Positions 21,670-35,159 of a DNA stretch of 64,000 nucleotides are shown here, piece by piece (the stretch's first letter is position 1; the number at the start of each line of letters is the position of its first letter). The stretch lies in assembly GCA_930367205.1 (NCBI GenBank), contig OV884011.1, positions 166,357,226 through 166,421,225 of the forward strand. The letters run 5' to 3'. The stretch is from Acanthosoma haemorrhoidale (taxonomy: Eukaryota > Arthropoda > Insecta > Hemiptera > Acanthosomatidae). The notes beneath the pieces were generated by a model. It saw nothing but the letters and a program-made list of their open reading frames with translations. It was not told the origin of the DNA and ran no database searches. The translations under genes were made by a program, and so were the position numbers.

Positions 21670-24068
21670 AAGTGTGACTACGTTTGAATTTTTAGCATTT
21701 TCTTATGTAAAATTGTCCGCAATGCAATACTTTTCTTGTTAATGGAATCCATGCCTAATGTGCAGATATGGGACAAGTATAGCCAACCATTACTTTTTAA
21801 GGAGAATGCGAAATAGATCTTTGCCTTTGCTTTAACAAGAATATATCAGTAGTCCCGATGATTACAAATCTTCGGTGATCTTTGCGTGCCATAAACTAGA
21901 AGTAATTAGCAACAATGAGATGAAGGATTCTTTGGGATATTTGCTTTGGTTGATGAAAGATAGTCGTTAGGTTTAAATCAAATTTATTTGTGTGCGACGT
22001 TTCAAAATACTATCTATGTCTGTATCAGGTCCTAGTTTGAGGGGGTAGGGGATGTTGACAGCTTAAATCGTTTTCTAGCAGTGAAAATAGAGTTATTCAT
22101 AGTGTTTCGAAATGTATCCTTAAGCAAACTTGATGAAAAACAGCTCTCTTTCATCAATCAAAGCCGATTCGCCAACAAACTCTTCCATGCATTCACATAT
22201 TTTCGACTAGCTATTATCTCACAGAATAATTATTAACAGGTTAAATTTTAGGCATATCGTACAATTTGGAAAATTTCCCGAGGCAATATATCTTCATTTC
22301 TTCTTCATGCTGTATAGTCTTGTAGCAGTATATTTTTGTTGCTGGTCACCATGACCAGTTTGAGAACAGTTAGCGCATTGACACAAGCTGCATCGCTGAG
22401 CTCTACGCAGAGTTACTGATTGGCAGCACACCCCGCTTTATCCTCAAAAATAACTGCTCACCGTCCGAAAATATCCTAGGAAGCACAGAAGACTTCACGG
22501 TGTCACACAGGGACCTTTTTGGTATTTATTTGTCAAGACTAATATGCCTCTGGGTAATCACTTGTATAACATTTTACTAACCGAGTGTAGCCCGGACCAT
22601 AGAAGTAGGAGCTACAATCGATACCAGCTTTCATCTCAATTTAAACAAGAATTTTTTATCATGAATTCACTATATAGATATTTCCTCAACTAAAGTTTTT
22701 TTTTATGTATTGTTAATGAAAGAATTTATTTATTTATTATTATAAGGAATATATTTGTTTGTTTTTCCTGAAAGTGATTGATACTGGTATTCCCAATATA
22801 GCTAGAATGAATTACTAAAACTAATAATGAAAACGAGAATGTATGACTTCCAGTAGAAATGGTTACGATAATCATGGTGGAAAATGGTCTTATTCACAAC
22901 ATACAACAATGAAGCACGGTTGAGAACTGTAGAATAGAAATAAAGCGTAATTAGAGGTTCGTACTTGATATTCAGAAACTACTAAGGTCAACAACACTCT
23001 TGAAGATGGCAATATTCCTAAATAAACATTTCCTTAGATTCGTAACGGTGGCCGCAACATATTTCTCACCGGTTCAATCAGTAAGCATTGGGACTACGAT
23101 GATTTTAGATTACGATCAACATTCAGATTAAATTGTTAAATATTTGTGATGTCTTCCGTCAATCTCTTCCTAGGGATATTCCCTTAGAAAAGACTAAAGA
23201 GGACGATGTCAGAAGGAATTCAAGTGTTTAAAAAAAAAGAAAGTTTTATGGATTTTACAATTGAGGAATTTGCTGCAGAAAAAAAACTCTTTACAGATAT
23301 CTCACAATCCAGAGATAATGACACGCCTAGTCTCAGTCACTGTCGCTCAAAACCTAAGTTATCTGAAACTTACGGGCATTAAATTGTTTTACATAACTTA
23401 CAATACAACTTTTCCCGACAGCTTATATTAATGTCAATAAGATGTTCATATTAAGCAGAATAGCATATGAATAAACGTGTATCCCAGCAATGTTTTAAAC
23501 CTCCGAAGTTATTCGCAACGAGTTCGGCATGAATACTATTCATTATGTTACTGAGTTTGTAACGATGTCAAAACTACACCCTGTTCTTACATTTCGCCAG
23601 TTCGTGACCTCTTTGTAATAACTTAATGATAATCGAATTAACATGTAATGTTTTAATAGCAATGTCTTAAGCCTGGTCAAGTATACGGTAGGGAAAATAT
23701 TCATGATTCTGACATAACAATTACAAGTCAGTACATGATTTAACGTGCACATAAAACACTTAGAGAACATAATATAAATATACTTTGAGAGAGATTTTTT
23801 TTTCTTTCATTTTGTTATAATGGCTCATTACAAAAAGTTGCTAGTGCCCATAACGCCTCTAAACTAAAACTAAAATACAATTAAACCGTAAAAATAAAGT
23901 ATCCACTTATTTATGTGTAATAAAATAGAAACAAAAAAAAATACAACTAATAGATGTATTTGTTTTATGTTGCCAACACTGGTTGGAATATGTCCTCCAT
24001 ATAACCAGTGAAGTAACCTTCTTTCACGTGTTTTTGTTTTTAGGACTTGGATATATGACAGCTTAAAG
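21670..24068. other. Non-coding region upstream of SDAD1
   Basis: No gene is recognisable. A short inverted repeat 'gctttggttgatgaaaga' near 21950 pairs with 'tctttcatcaatcaaagc' near 22157. The segment about 22025-22200 loosely resembles the inside of the 7.5/12.6-kb inverted-repeat arms ('taggggatgtt', 'cttgatgaaaa'). The SDAD1 promoter must lie in the right part; a possible splice acceptor (tttttgtttttag, ending about 24042) allows for a non-coding first exon, and an E-box CACGTG lies near 24027. I cannot place the transcription start. Confidence 0.4.
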
Positions 24069-27000
24069 ATGGTTAGAAGAGTGAATAATAATCAGTTAGC
24101 TGATAATCTACCTCAGTTACAAAATCTCATCAAGAGAGATCCACAATCGTACAAGGCCGAAGTAAGACAAATCACATCGTAGCTTTACAATCATATTTAA
24201 TTTTATGCGATACTTAAAGAACATAATATTGTTGAGAGAGAGTGAGCGAGAGATTATAACTGATTTTGTTTTTCAGTTCATCCAACAAGAGAGGAAATTT
24301 CAATCACTGTTGAAAGTTTTTGAGCTCGGCCCTGCTGAATACAATAAGACTTTAGATGAACTCTCTATGTTCCTGGCGCAAGTGGCGCACTGCTATCCTG
24401 ATGTACTGGTGGATTTCGCCCAAGAATTGATGGGTTTATTACAGAAGCATAGCACAGTACTTCACCCTGAAATGAGAATGGTTTGTTTTAACTGTGTTTT
24501 TCAGTATAATATTACATCTTAATCATTTTATTGAGTTTGACTCCTGCTTATTCTGTTATATTATAGTCTTTCTGCAAAGCGCTAATTCTCCTAAGAAATA
24601 AAAATCTATTAGCTCCGACTGATTTGCTATCGCTGTTTTTTCAACTTCTTCGTTCCCAAGACAAGAATCTCCGAGCATTTCTAGAATCTCATATAATCAA
24701 CGATATTAAGAACATCAATTCCAAACATAAGGATATGAGGCTTAACAATGTAAGTCGGTAGCAGTAACTTTTTTTTTTTCCTTTTTTTAATGAAATATCT
24801 TTACTAATATTTGACTGTTTTTTTTAGATTCTTCAGAATTTTATGTTCAATATGTTGAAAGACAGCAACACCAAAGCTGTTAAAATGTCTCTGGTAATTA
24901 GAAGTGATTTTTATTATACATAAGTAACAATTTACATTATTTAGACATCGATGATTTTAGTTTATGTTATTTCTTTAATTTTTTTTTTTTCAAATTTAAG
25001 GATATAATGATGGAGCTTTACAAAAAGAATGTCTGGCATGATGCTAAAACAGTTAATGTCATAGCCACGGCTTGTTTTTCAAAAATAACAAAGGTACGTG
25101 TTTTAAGAATTGGTTGTTTAAACCTATTGAAATTATTACTTACTAACAACTTATTACTTATTTGTATTTGTATTGCATGTCACTACATAGTAGTGTAGTC
25201 CATTAGATAAATGTTACAATTATGTTTGACCACACAGCAAACATCCCCTTTAATACTTTAATGCAATATTTTTCCTACAAACTCTTCCACATTAAATAGC
25301 CTCACCAGAACTTATCGCCTTTGGCCTTACATTAATACTGGTGGATTAGGACTGCTTACCATTTTGGGGATATAACGTCTAGTGAATGCTACATGTGATC
25401 GTAAAGATCCAGTTTCGGCTCCTCCTGATTTCAGAATTTTGAAATTTCAAGATCTCACATGGATAGAATTTGCAGCCCCTGAGAAGTTTCTGGTAAAAGT
25501 GCTTACCTGCTGCCCCCATTATTTTATACAATATGCTTTTATATTCTAACTAATTTAATAACTATGATATACAATCGCAATAGTTCAATAATTAGCCGAA
25601 ATTCGGGTAGGTAAATAAAGCACCCGGTCGCCAGATATTAGTTCTGTACTGTTATTATTATCAGTTGTCTTCATGTACTTCCATGCTTCATAGGGAAGAT
25701 AGGGTTGCCCTATTGGGAGCCATTCACTACTGATTATAGAAGTTAAATAATATTGTAAAATAAAAATTACTGCCGGATCGTGGAATGGTATAATTATAAA
25801 ACAGTTTAATTGCCTTTCCACAACTTATATATTTTTTGAATAATACAGCTTAGTGCTGTTTAAATCGCTATTACATTAAAGAAGACGTTATAAGTTGTGG
25901 AAAGACATTAAAACTGTTTTATAAATAAAAATAGCTATCAGTCGGATTTTAACCCAGAACCTTCATAAGAAAGCCATTGGTTTTTATGGTTTTTAGATAC
26001 TTTAAAATAGAAACTAGATTGAATGGATTAATTTGTAGTTGTTTAAATATTCAATTGATTAGCTTTGGCTGTTTAGTGGAACGAATTAATGGTGGCAACA
26101 CATTTAGTCTCACTGACATTGATTGAAAAATCATATAGCCATTGTACTTCTCTGGGTGATACATAGCCGAACTGTCTTAACTAGGTGCAAATCTGATTTC
26201 TGTGAAAGGAAAATACTACTAGAAAATTTGTTTTCGGAGTCATTTTGGCCTTTCATCGGGAAGACAGTTAACTCTATCAACTATATGCATGTTTATGTAA
26301 CAATATTATTACGATATTTAGAATTCATATTATTTTAATTATATATTTTTTATATAATTTATAACTTTATATTTAACTTTTACGTCATCTTTAGGTTCTG
26401 TTAATAAAAATAGGATAGTTCTGGCAAAAGGAATAATTGTTTATTTACACACATTGATTTAAAAATTGATATACAAATAATTACGTACTTTTATAAAATA
26501 ACACTTAAAACTAAATTTAAAATTACCTTAATTATTTTGTAGTTATATACTGGCCAGTGTTTCTTTGTTGATATTCTTCGATGGTCGTCTTCTATTGTGT
26601 GGTTCGGATTGTGTCTTCTATTGTCTTGAGCGTCAGTGAAGGAGTGCGTGATATTGTCTCGTGGCCGGATGCAAATCTGGGGCCGCTCTTCTCTCGTGCA
26701 CCACGAGGCCGTAACCGTGCCTAGGCTAGTGTCCCTTCTGGTGCTTCCTCGTCCTCTGCCGGTTCAAAGATGAATGAGTGCCTGAGCTTCTCGGTATCTA
26801 TAACTCCTTGTCCTTTCCGCTGCCTTCTTGATCCTTTTTTACTGGCATTGGACGTCCAGTTGTTTCGGATATTTATACTTTGCTTGTTTTGAAGTTTATA
26901 AAATAAAATATTTATATTAAATTATTGACAATATTTATATTATACATATTAATGGTAGATTCAATGCAACGAATAGTGTTTAAACATTCATGAATTGTGA

Positions 27001-30000
27001 TCCACCGTTCATTTATGCCCGCTAATTTTGAGTTTATATTAAAAACACTACCAAAAATCATAACATTAAAATATCACAACAATATTTTATGAAATAGTTT
27101 ACTGAATATTATTCAAAAGTTCATCTAATTAAATTTCTTTTTCAGGTTATGGTTGCTGCTTTGAAATTCTTCCTTAGTTCTGATGAACCGGAGAAAGAAA
27201 GCGACAACAGCGATTCGGATGTATGTATACTTAAAACAGCTTATGTACTTTTTAGTTGTCAAAGGTTTTGATGTTATTTTCTATTATCACAGGATGAAGT
27301 GACGCCGAAAGATGTTATGATGGCGAATAAATTTAATAAGAAAACTAGGAAGAGGGAAAAACAATTGAAAAAAGTTAAGCAGTTAGCAGCGGTAAGGCCA
27401 ATGATGTATTCAGTGTTTGTTTATAAAAACAACTAAAGAGTAGTTACGTAGTTTTAGTTTGTGCAATTATAAGAATTGCACTCTTGCTTATTGTTTCTAT
27501 GTAAACAGTTACTTATTGTAGGCTGAGGTGTAAACTAACCCCTGGGGATAATGTGGAATTAGTATTGTGTTATTATTAATTGATAAAAGAGGAAAAGTAA
27601 CGAAATAGTCAGGATTTGAAACTGGAATCTTCCGATTTCTATTAGTAGTCTTTTCCACCTGAAATATAGCGTCACCTTAAAGATATCTTAGTATTTTTTT
27701 TTTGTCTTTTTCACCTATTATCATGTCATCAATTAATTTATTGTGTGCTTTGAGATTAACATTACTCAATTTAATCGTTAACATTTTTTTTTTAGTCATT
27801 TGAATATGGAAAACTCCCAATTATTGTTTATATGTATCATTTTAACCTCTTTTGATGTAATGTTTATACTTTGTTTTTTATTGAGGTATATAACTAACTA
27901 CTAATTTATTTGTAATATTTTCTTTAAAGACCAACGGTTTAATTATTATCCAATGACAAATAAACTTAAACTCCTTTGGAAAACTTACGCTCTGAGCCTG
28001 ATTTATCAGAGGAGTTTAAGATCAGCTGAAATTGACTGGGCCAGAGAATGTAGGGATGGCAAGGAGAAAATGAGTTCCTGGCATCATATTTTTTCTTTAT
28101 CTAATAATTAATTATAAAACCAGTGTGATTAATATTAATTAATTGTTGTTGATTATTATTTAATCAACATTAAGTTAATTATTGTTTACTCATTGAAATT
28201 ATTAATTTTTTTTGTAAGTAGCATTAATCCATTATAAATCTGAAAATTTTGTTTCCTTCACAGAAAAAAAAGAAGAAAAATAAAGCTCCAAGTTACAATT
28301 TTTCTGCATTACATTTAATTCATGACCCGCAAGGTATGTTTTATTTATAAATGTTTTTTTTTTCTTTGTAATTATCGCTCAAAAATTGTTTTTTTATTAA
28401 AATGTAACGTTTCAGGAATGGCAGAAAAACTTTTCCATCAACTCGAGAAAACGAATGAAAGGTTCGAGGTTAAAGTCTTAACGTTGGATGTTGTCTCTCG
28501 TCTTATCGGTTTGCACCAGTTGATTCTATTGAATTTTTACCCGTTCATTCAAAGATACTTACAACCACACCAGAAAGGTTTGAATTTAACTGAGATAGCT
28601 GTTGTTTAAGTTGAAAAAAATCGATAACTTTTACATTAAATATGCAAATAAATAATTTCAGATGTTACTAAGTTACTGCTATTCATCGCTCAAGCCTCAC
28701 ACGAATTCGTACCACCTGATGTAAGTATTTGTTAAATCAATAAAACATTTAAGATAGATCTTTTTACCTTTTAAAAGGAAGCAAAGGACATAATTGAAAA
28801 GCCATTCAAAATTTATTAAAAGGTTATCGTGGATGGATAAAATATAGCTACTACATTTTTTATTAAATTAATTACAGAATTTAGTATAGCTCGTGTGTAT
28901 GTATCTCATATTCATGAAATACTTATTATGAATTATATTTTCTTTTATTTTATTATTTATTTTATGATTTTTCGCCATCAAAACTTGTTATATGTACTTA
29001 CAGAATTTATAATGGCTGATCATTCATAGATTTTATTTCTTTCAGACTTTGGAGCCTATTTTGAAAACTCTTGTCAATAATTTTGTCACTGAGAGAAATT
29101 CGTCTGATGCTATGGCTATAGGGTAAGTTAACTTAGTATACTTTCCCGCTCTGTAAGTAAATGACTGTGTCTCAGAGAAAGAAATGGTGTAGTAAATCCA
29201 TATTTTTTATTGTCCAATATCAATCAATTTTCACTAAAAGTATTAAAAAATATATATGTTAAGCTAAAAAAATAACCATACAAGCAAGATGTACCTTGCC
29301 TCCACATTTTATATAGGTTATGTTCCAGAATGCCTAGTACATAAATTCCAGGAATAGTACATCGAGACTAATATGGACTCGATTAATAATAAAAAAGTAG
29401 CTGTATATTTAAAAAAAATAAACATTAAAATAGGATGTGTGATTAGGATTAATAAAAATATTATTTAACAAGTAAAAATAATTTATAGCAATAAAAATTG
29501 AAAATAGTATAATGAATAGTCAGTTCTTTAATATGATACATTATTGTAGAGATTTTTTCCAATTTATTTTTAAGAAGTAGTGCTCCTTTTACCATATTCT
29601 CATATATCGTATTTAGTAGAACAGAAACTTCGATAAATAACATTTGTATTTAGGAAAATGAATCAGGGTTTTCATAAATTGAATATTACTTCTATTTAAA
29701 ATGTAACACGTTTTCTTGTTGATGGTTTAAGAAAATTTTGAAAATTTGAATCCATTTCGCTAAACCATACAAATTGAAGATTTTCTTGTGAAACAGAGGG
29801 ATAAATAAATTTTTAATTTAGTGATTGGCTAGATAATGGATGAATATTAATAATCCATAAATTTACATTTAGCCTTGCAGAAATTGTTTGATGGTCATCG
29901 TAACTTGGAAAAGTTTTCTCTATATGTTACATTATTACAAGAAAAAATATGTTGTGTCTGTTCATTACAAAGGAATATATTTTTTACTTTCCCAATCGTT

Positions 30001-33000
30001 CATTTCAAAAGTTGAATAAGGCAATTCGTCCCTTCCGGGATTTGTTTGATGGTCTTTTATGAACTATTAAAGTATAAATTTGTATTCTAATTCTAATACT
30101 CTAAGTCATTAGCTTTTATGCCTGTGTGACGTATTAACTTGATCGTGATTTGATGAGCTCATGAAAGAAACGAGAAATTTCACTTTTTTCCTCTATTTGA
30201 GATAGATTAGTTTAAAGTTTGAAACTTCAGCCTTCATGCAGGAATGGTTAATTTTCTAAAATGTTTTACACCCTTTGTGTATTTGTCAAGAGTGTAGTCC
30301 ATAAACCATGCATGTTGCCAGCCATAATATAACTTACCAAATCTTGTTGTTGCTTTTTTGTGAACGCTTCTTATATACATGTATTCTTCTTTATACTACA
30401 ATTTAATCCTGAGCTTCACTTTCATCTTCTGATTATTATTTTCCGAAATATTTCAGGTTGAATGCTATACGAGAGCTGTGCTCCCGTTGTCCCTTAGCTA
30501 TGAATGAAGATCTCCTCCGAGACCTGGTGCAGTACAAAAACTACAGAGATAAGAGTGTTGTCATGGCAGCTCGCTCATTGATGCATCTGTACAGAACTTC
30601 ACTTCCGGAAATGCTCCATAAAAAAGATAGGGTAATGCATTTTTCATTAAGTAATAAACTCTTTTTAAAACAAATATTTTTGCTCAGAGGGGAGGCTCTA
30701 CTTTCAAACAGTTAAATTCTATTGTATTTTTGGTAGTTGTTAATTATAGGGACCCATGGCAGATAGGTTTAACCTCTCCGTCATGATATTGGTGGAATTT
30801 GTTTCTCTTAATTAGATTTAAAGTCATGATTGTTTTTTTAACTTAATAATAAAGACAAGTTAAAGACAAGAAGTAATTTAACTATATTCCAAAAAAGGAG
30901 CATGCCTTTTTAATGCTGTTCGAACTGATGTGTATTTGAAAACGAGTATTTTATGATCATTGAATAAGTTGTTATGTTTTTTATATTTAAATTAATCTGA
31001 GGTTTTAAAGGTTCAGTTAATATAAAAAAGAATTCTGGCAAAAGGAAAATTGTTTAATTACAAAACTATTCATTACTTTATGTACAAGCACATATGTTAC
31101 CAATGACAATGATTTATTAACTAAATTTTCTAAGTTACCTTCATATTATTTTCGCGACTGGCCAGATTTACTAATTTTCATGTTGTTTTCTTTTTATGAT
31201 GCATCTATTTTCTTCGTCCTTCTTTAACTTGGTCTGCCATGCAGTCAGTAAAATCCAATTATCTCTTTAATCCTCTTGCCCTGATAAAAATCTTCTTCAT
31301 GCAACTGTTCTACCTTTGGTTCTATAACCATCATCATCATGGTTCTATCAAACATTGTGCCTGCTCCGGATTCCCAGCAGAACAACAACTAACTCCATAT
31401 TCCTTTTCAAAAACTATTCCTTTGTTTTCTCGCCTTCTTGATTTTTTTAAAAGTTTTCTTATTTTAAAGTTATCATATCCAATATTAAACTATTTAAATT
31501 TAATCATTGATATTATTTATATGGTAAATATTAATATTAGATAGAATGGCAACAAATAATGTCCATCCTTTCATAACCAAGATTCACGGGTCGTTTACCG
31601 GCCTTATATGCCCGCTAATTTCGATTTTAAAGTCTTGATAAATAAAATTTATGACATCTAAATATCACAACAAAGTATTAAAGAAACACACTCAAACCGT
31701 CTATCAGAAGTGTTCCTTCATTTTTCCCTTTATTTCTTTTTCATATATTTAGTTATACTTTAGTTAGTTTTACATTACTCAATTTTGTTCATTATTTATG
31801 TAAAAAAAAATTATTTGAGATAAAAAAGAAGCTAAATCTTAGATGCAAAAGCCATTGACAAACTGGTAACATTTAGCGTCTACTGCTAATTATGACAAAT
31901 GTAATTATGTTCTAGTATTTTCACGTTGCAAATAAAAAGTTTACTAACTATGATTTTCTTCCAGGGACGGCCCACAGAGGCGAAAATTGAACTCAGAGCG
32001 AAAAAGTTTGGTGAACTTGACAGTAAAGATTATGTCCCAGGTGCAGAAGTATTATTAACAGCAGAAAATGAGGTAAGATATTTTTGTTCTATTACACAAA
32101 TAGGCGTTTATTTATCATTTATAAATATTTTACTTGATTTTATATAATGTTTTTTGCAGGATGGAGCTCAAAGTGGGAGCGATAATGAAAGTGGCAGTGA
32201 AAGTGATTGGGTTGATGTTTCACACTCTGAAGATGAGGGTAACGATAAAAGCATAAAAGAAAGCGATGACGATAATGAAAGTGAAATTGAGGAAGATGAC
32301 GATGAAGATGAAGATGATGAGGGCAGTGAAGGAGATTTAGACGGAGAGGGCGAAGATGATGAAGCAGATAAACCCATATTTAAAAAGCCTGTATGTAACC
32401 TTATGTTCAATAAAATACAGATTTGTACATATTGTGTTATATAGTAAATATTCAATTTCTGTTTACAGCGTTTAAGCAAAGCGGAGAGGAAGTCGAAGGA
32501 CGAGCAACTTGCAGAGAACAGAGAAATTGCGAAAACTATCAGTGCCACCAAATTCCTTACAGATGAGGACTTCAAAAGAATCGAAGCCATGCAATTAGCA
32601 AAAGAGGTTACAGGGCTAAAACGTGGCATCAAAAGACCAGCAGCAGCATTGGAACCTCTAAGGTAAATTAAGACCTTTTTTTTTTAATGTAAAACCTAAC
32701 ATAATATAATATTTTGTTTTATTGTTACAGCACCGTTAGCTATTGCATTCAATTTAATATGGAGAGTTTAAATTAAAATATTATCATCAAACAAAATCAT
32801 GATAAGCCAAGATCATTATATTATAGTAATCATTTGTAAAATAATTTTTAGCAGACATTTTAAAGATTGGAATATCATACGATAATAAAAAAATTAGGTA
32901 GTTGTGTGTTTGTGATACATTGCAATTGCATGACATGTGTAATTGCATAAATTAATTTATGTAAATAGTATAATATGTTTTATTCATAGTTGAAATTTCT

Positions 33001-35093
33001 TTCATGCTCTCAAGGGTTCATTCATTTTGTATATCCATAATATATGTGTTAATAAATAAATCAATTTAAAAAAAAACCAAAATGATTAAGACAAAAAGGA
33101 AACAGAAAAATTGAAAAAGGTGTGTGTGGTGCTTAATATAAGTGATTGATAGTAAAAAGAAGGGAGGGGGAGGGCTTCAGAGGTTTTTGTCAGAAATTTT
33201 TGAGGTTGTTGCAATAAAAAAAAATAATAGAAATGGTACGTATGTATAATTCCAGACTTTCAGGATTAGATGCATCCATCACTACTGACTAGCCCACTCA
33301 ATTTTCAGCTACCTGAAAAATTTAATAATTTATTTTAAAAAATACAATATTATTAACAATCAACCTGTTCTTTATCAAATCAGCTTCATGGGGGTCCAGA
33401 AGATTAAACTGAAATTTTACTTGGGTGGCGAACCCCTCCTCCCCCATTCAATTCAATCTATTAATTAACCAATTAAGGGCTTAAATACTTGTGGTTAGCT
33501 TTATTCGAGTCGTTTCTGGAGGTACTGCAATACCAGGTCAAAGCGTGACAGAGGTGGAGCAAGCCTTTAGACTCCGTCATTTCCCCCCAAAAAAATTGGT
33601 GCTAATAAAATATATTACACTATAATTTTAATTTAATCATGTAATCTGAGGTCCTTTTCTTAAACTGAAATGAATCTAGGCCTAATGGAGCAACGATTAT
33701 TCAAGAAGGATTGAGAGATTGAGCCTGAATTTAGTCGAGTAGATAAATTTGTAATAAAGTTGAACACAAAATAAAAAATTGCCATTTTTGTGTTATTTAA
33801 AGTGAAGTATTGCAAGAATTAATACAGCTACAATGAGGACTGGGAAGGGGGATTATATATCTAACTAAACATTTTTTCTTTCAAATTAGGATTATAAATT
33901 TTGGACTTCTTTTTATGCTGAAGCATGGATCACTGACCATTTTTTGGTTATGTGTTATTCATAATTTAATTTTTTTTTATTTTAATTTTGACAATTTGTT
34001 TTGTCCCCAATAGTGCTTGTAAATGCGCTTGAAGATAAGCTGTTAGATCCTACTGTCTATGCATTTAAAGACATATAGTTTCTTGAAATTTTTTTTTTTA
34101 TGTTCAAATGATAATTTTTTTAGATGTGTTGTACAAAAATTTCTAATTATAACTACTACTTTTATTTATAGTTTTTTATTAATTCAATATAAAGATTATC
34201 CAGCGTAGTAAACTTTAACAATCTCCCTTTGTTCTCGAAATATAAATTTTTAACTTGATTTTTCTCATTAGTGTTTTAAGATTTTAAATGAACTTAGATA
34301 GATAATTTAATTTTGATGTAAACTTGTTAAAAAAAGTTTTTAAATTTAATGTCAATAGACAGTTACCATGGAATTTAATTGAGTAAGAAATTTGCTTTTG
34401 GTGATCAGTAGTAATTCGATATCGATCTAATCGCACAAAATTTTATTTTTATTCAATTATAAGTAATTAATTGATAATAATTTATTGATGATCATTAGGT
34501 GTGGTTTCGAAAAAAAAACAATGGATCTCTTTAAATATCAGTTATCGATTTATCAAGAGTTAAAACTATTAGCCTTATTAATATCTGTATTTTGTTCATT
34601 TTTGTTTTGTAGAGGTGAGCTATTAAACCTTGGAGATATTGAAAATATCTACAAGAAAAAGAAAACAACAAAAGAAGACAGGATATTGAGCGTCAGGGTA
34701 AATAAAATAATAATTCATCTTTTTTCCTAGATTCAATTTCAATTATAGAACAAGAACTAAACAAAGTTTTTAATCAATATTTTCATAGAGAGGACAAGAG
34801 GGACGAGAAGCTTTCGGCTACAAGGACGGTAGAGTGAACCCACACGCCAGTACCACCAATCGTGAAAAGAAGAAGAACAAAAATTTCATGATGATACGCC
34901 ACAAGGCCAGGGGTAAAGTCAAGCGATCATTTAAAGATAAACAGGTGATTTGAAATTTTTTTTAACTTTGTAAACTGGAAATTATATTCAGTAATAATTG
35001 TCGATATTTGATATTTAGTTATAAAATATTTTTATCTTTGTGTTTCAGATTGCACTAAGGAACTATTTAGTGAAGCAGAAGAAAATGAGATAA
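24069..35093 (+). CDS. SDAD1: SDA1 homolog (ribosome biogenesis, 60S export)
   Basis: SDAD1/Sda1 is a nucleolar protein needed for 60S pre-ribosome maturation and export. Eighteen coding exons join in phase to 724 codons (human about 687): 24069-24161, 24277-24480, 24567-24749, 24828-24893, 25001-25093, 27146-27220, 27293-27391, 28264-28333, 28416-28577, 28662-28720, 29046-29122, 30457-30631, 31965-32072, 32160-32390, 32469-32662, 34613-34697, 34789-34944, 35049-35093. All introns are GT-AG. Family hallmarks: [13 protein letters not shown] at the start, [14 protein letters not shown] in exon 3, [17 protein letters not shown] in exon 5, [31 protein letters not shown], a very acidic stretch in exon 14 (about residues 489-565), and the basic C-terminus [18 protein letters not shown]. 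The start is the first ATG in frame and matches the family N-terminus. Introns 5 and 12 carry repeats. Confidence 0.97.
25796..25922. repeat. Hairpin-forming inverted repeat in SDAD1 intron 5
   Basis: Two 34-base arms (25796-25829 and 25889-25922) are reverse complements with about three mismatches, separated by 59 bases. It could be a small MITE or part of a larger repeat. No flanking duplication was identified. Confidence 0.65.
26390..27085 (+). repeat. Interspersed repeat copy in SDAD1 intron 5
   Basis: The start (near 'ggttctgttaata...ctggcaaaaggaa', 26395-26440) and the end ('atgcccgctaatttt...aaatatcacaaca', about 27015-27082) match the repeat at 31010-31690 in the same orientation, with a divergent middle. 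The shared ends and similar length (about 690 bases) suggest one transposon or solo-LTR family (it could begin TGTT and end AACA). The family is not identified. Confidence 0.65.
31010..31690 (+). repeat. Second copy of the same repeat, in SDAD1 intron 12
   Basis: Begins near 31010 ('ggttcagttaata...ctggcaaaaggaa') and ends near 31673 ('atgcccgctaatttcg...aaatatcacaaca'). Divergence from the copy at 26390 is substantial, so both are old. An open frame inside it (31239-31544) resembles no known protein. Confidence 0.65.
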
Positions 35094-35146
35094 TTCACAT
35101 GTATAAAAAAATTTGGTTTATACGTTTTTAAATGTATATATATGTA

Positions 35147-35152
35147 AATAAA
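35147..35152 (+). terminator. SDAD1 polyadenylation signal
   Basis: AATAAA lies 54 bases after the stop codon. A second candidate lies near 35241. Confidence 0.55.
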
Positions 35153-35159
35153 TAGATTT

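Noticed and set aside
32168..32632. 154-codon minus-strand open frame rich in Ser
   Set aside because: It is the complement of the acidic SDAD1 exon 14 and exon 15; the Ser runs are the antisense of Asp/Glu codons.
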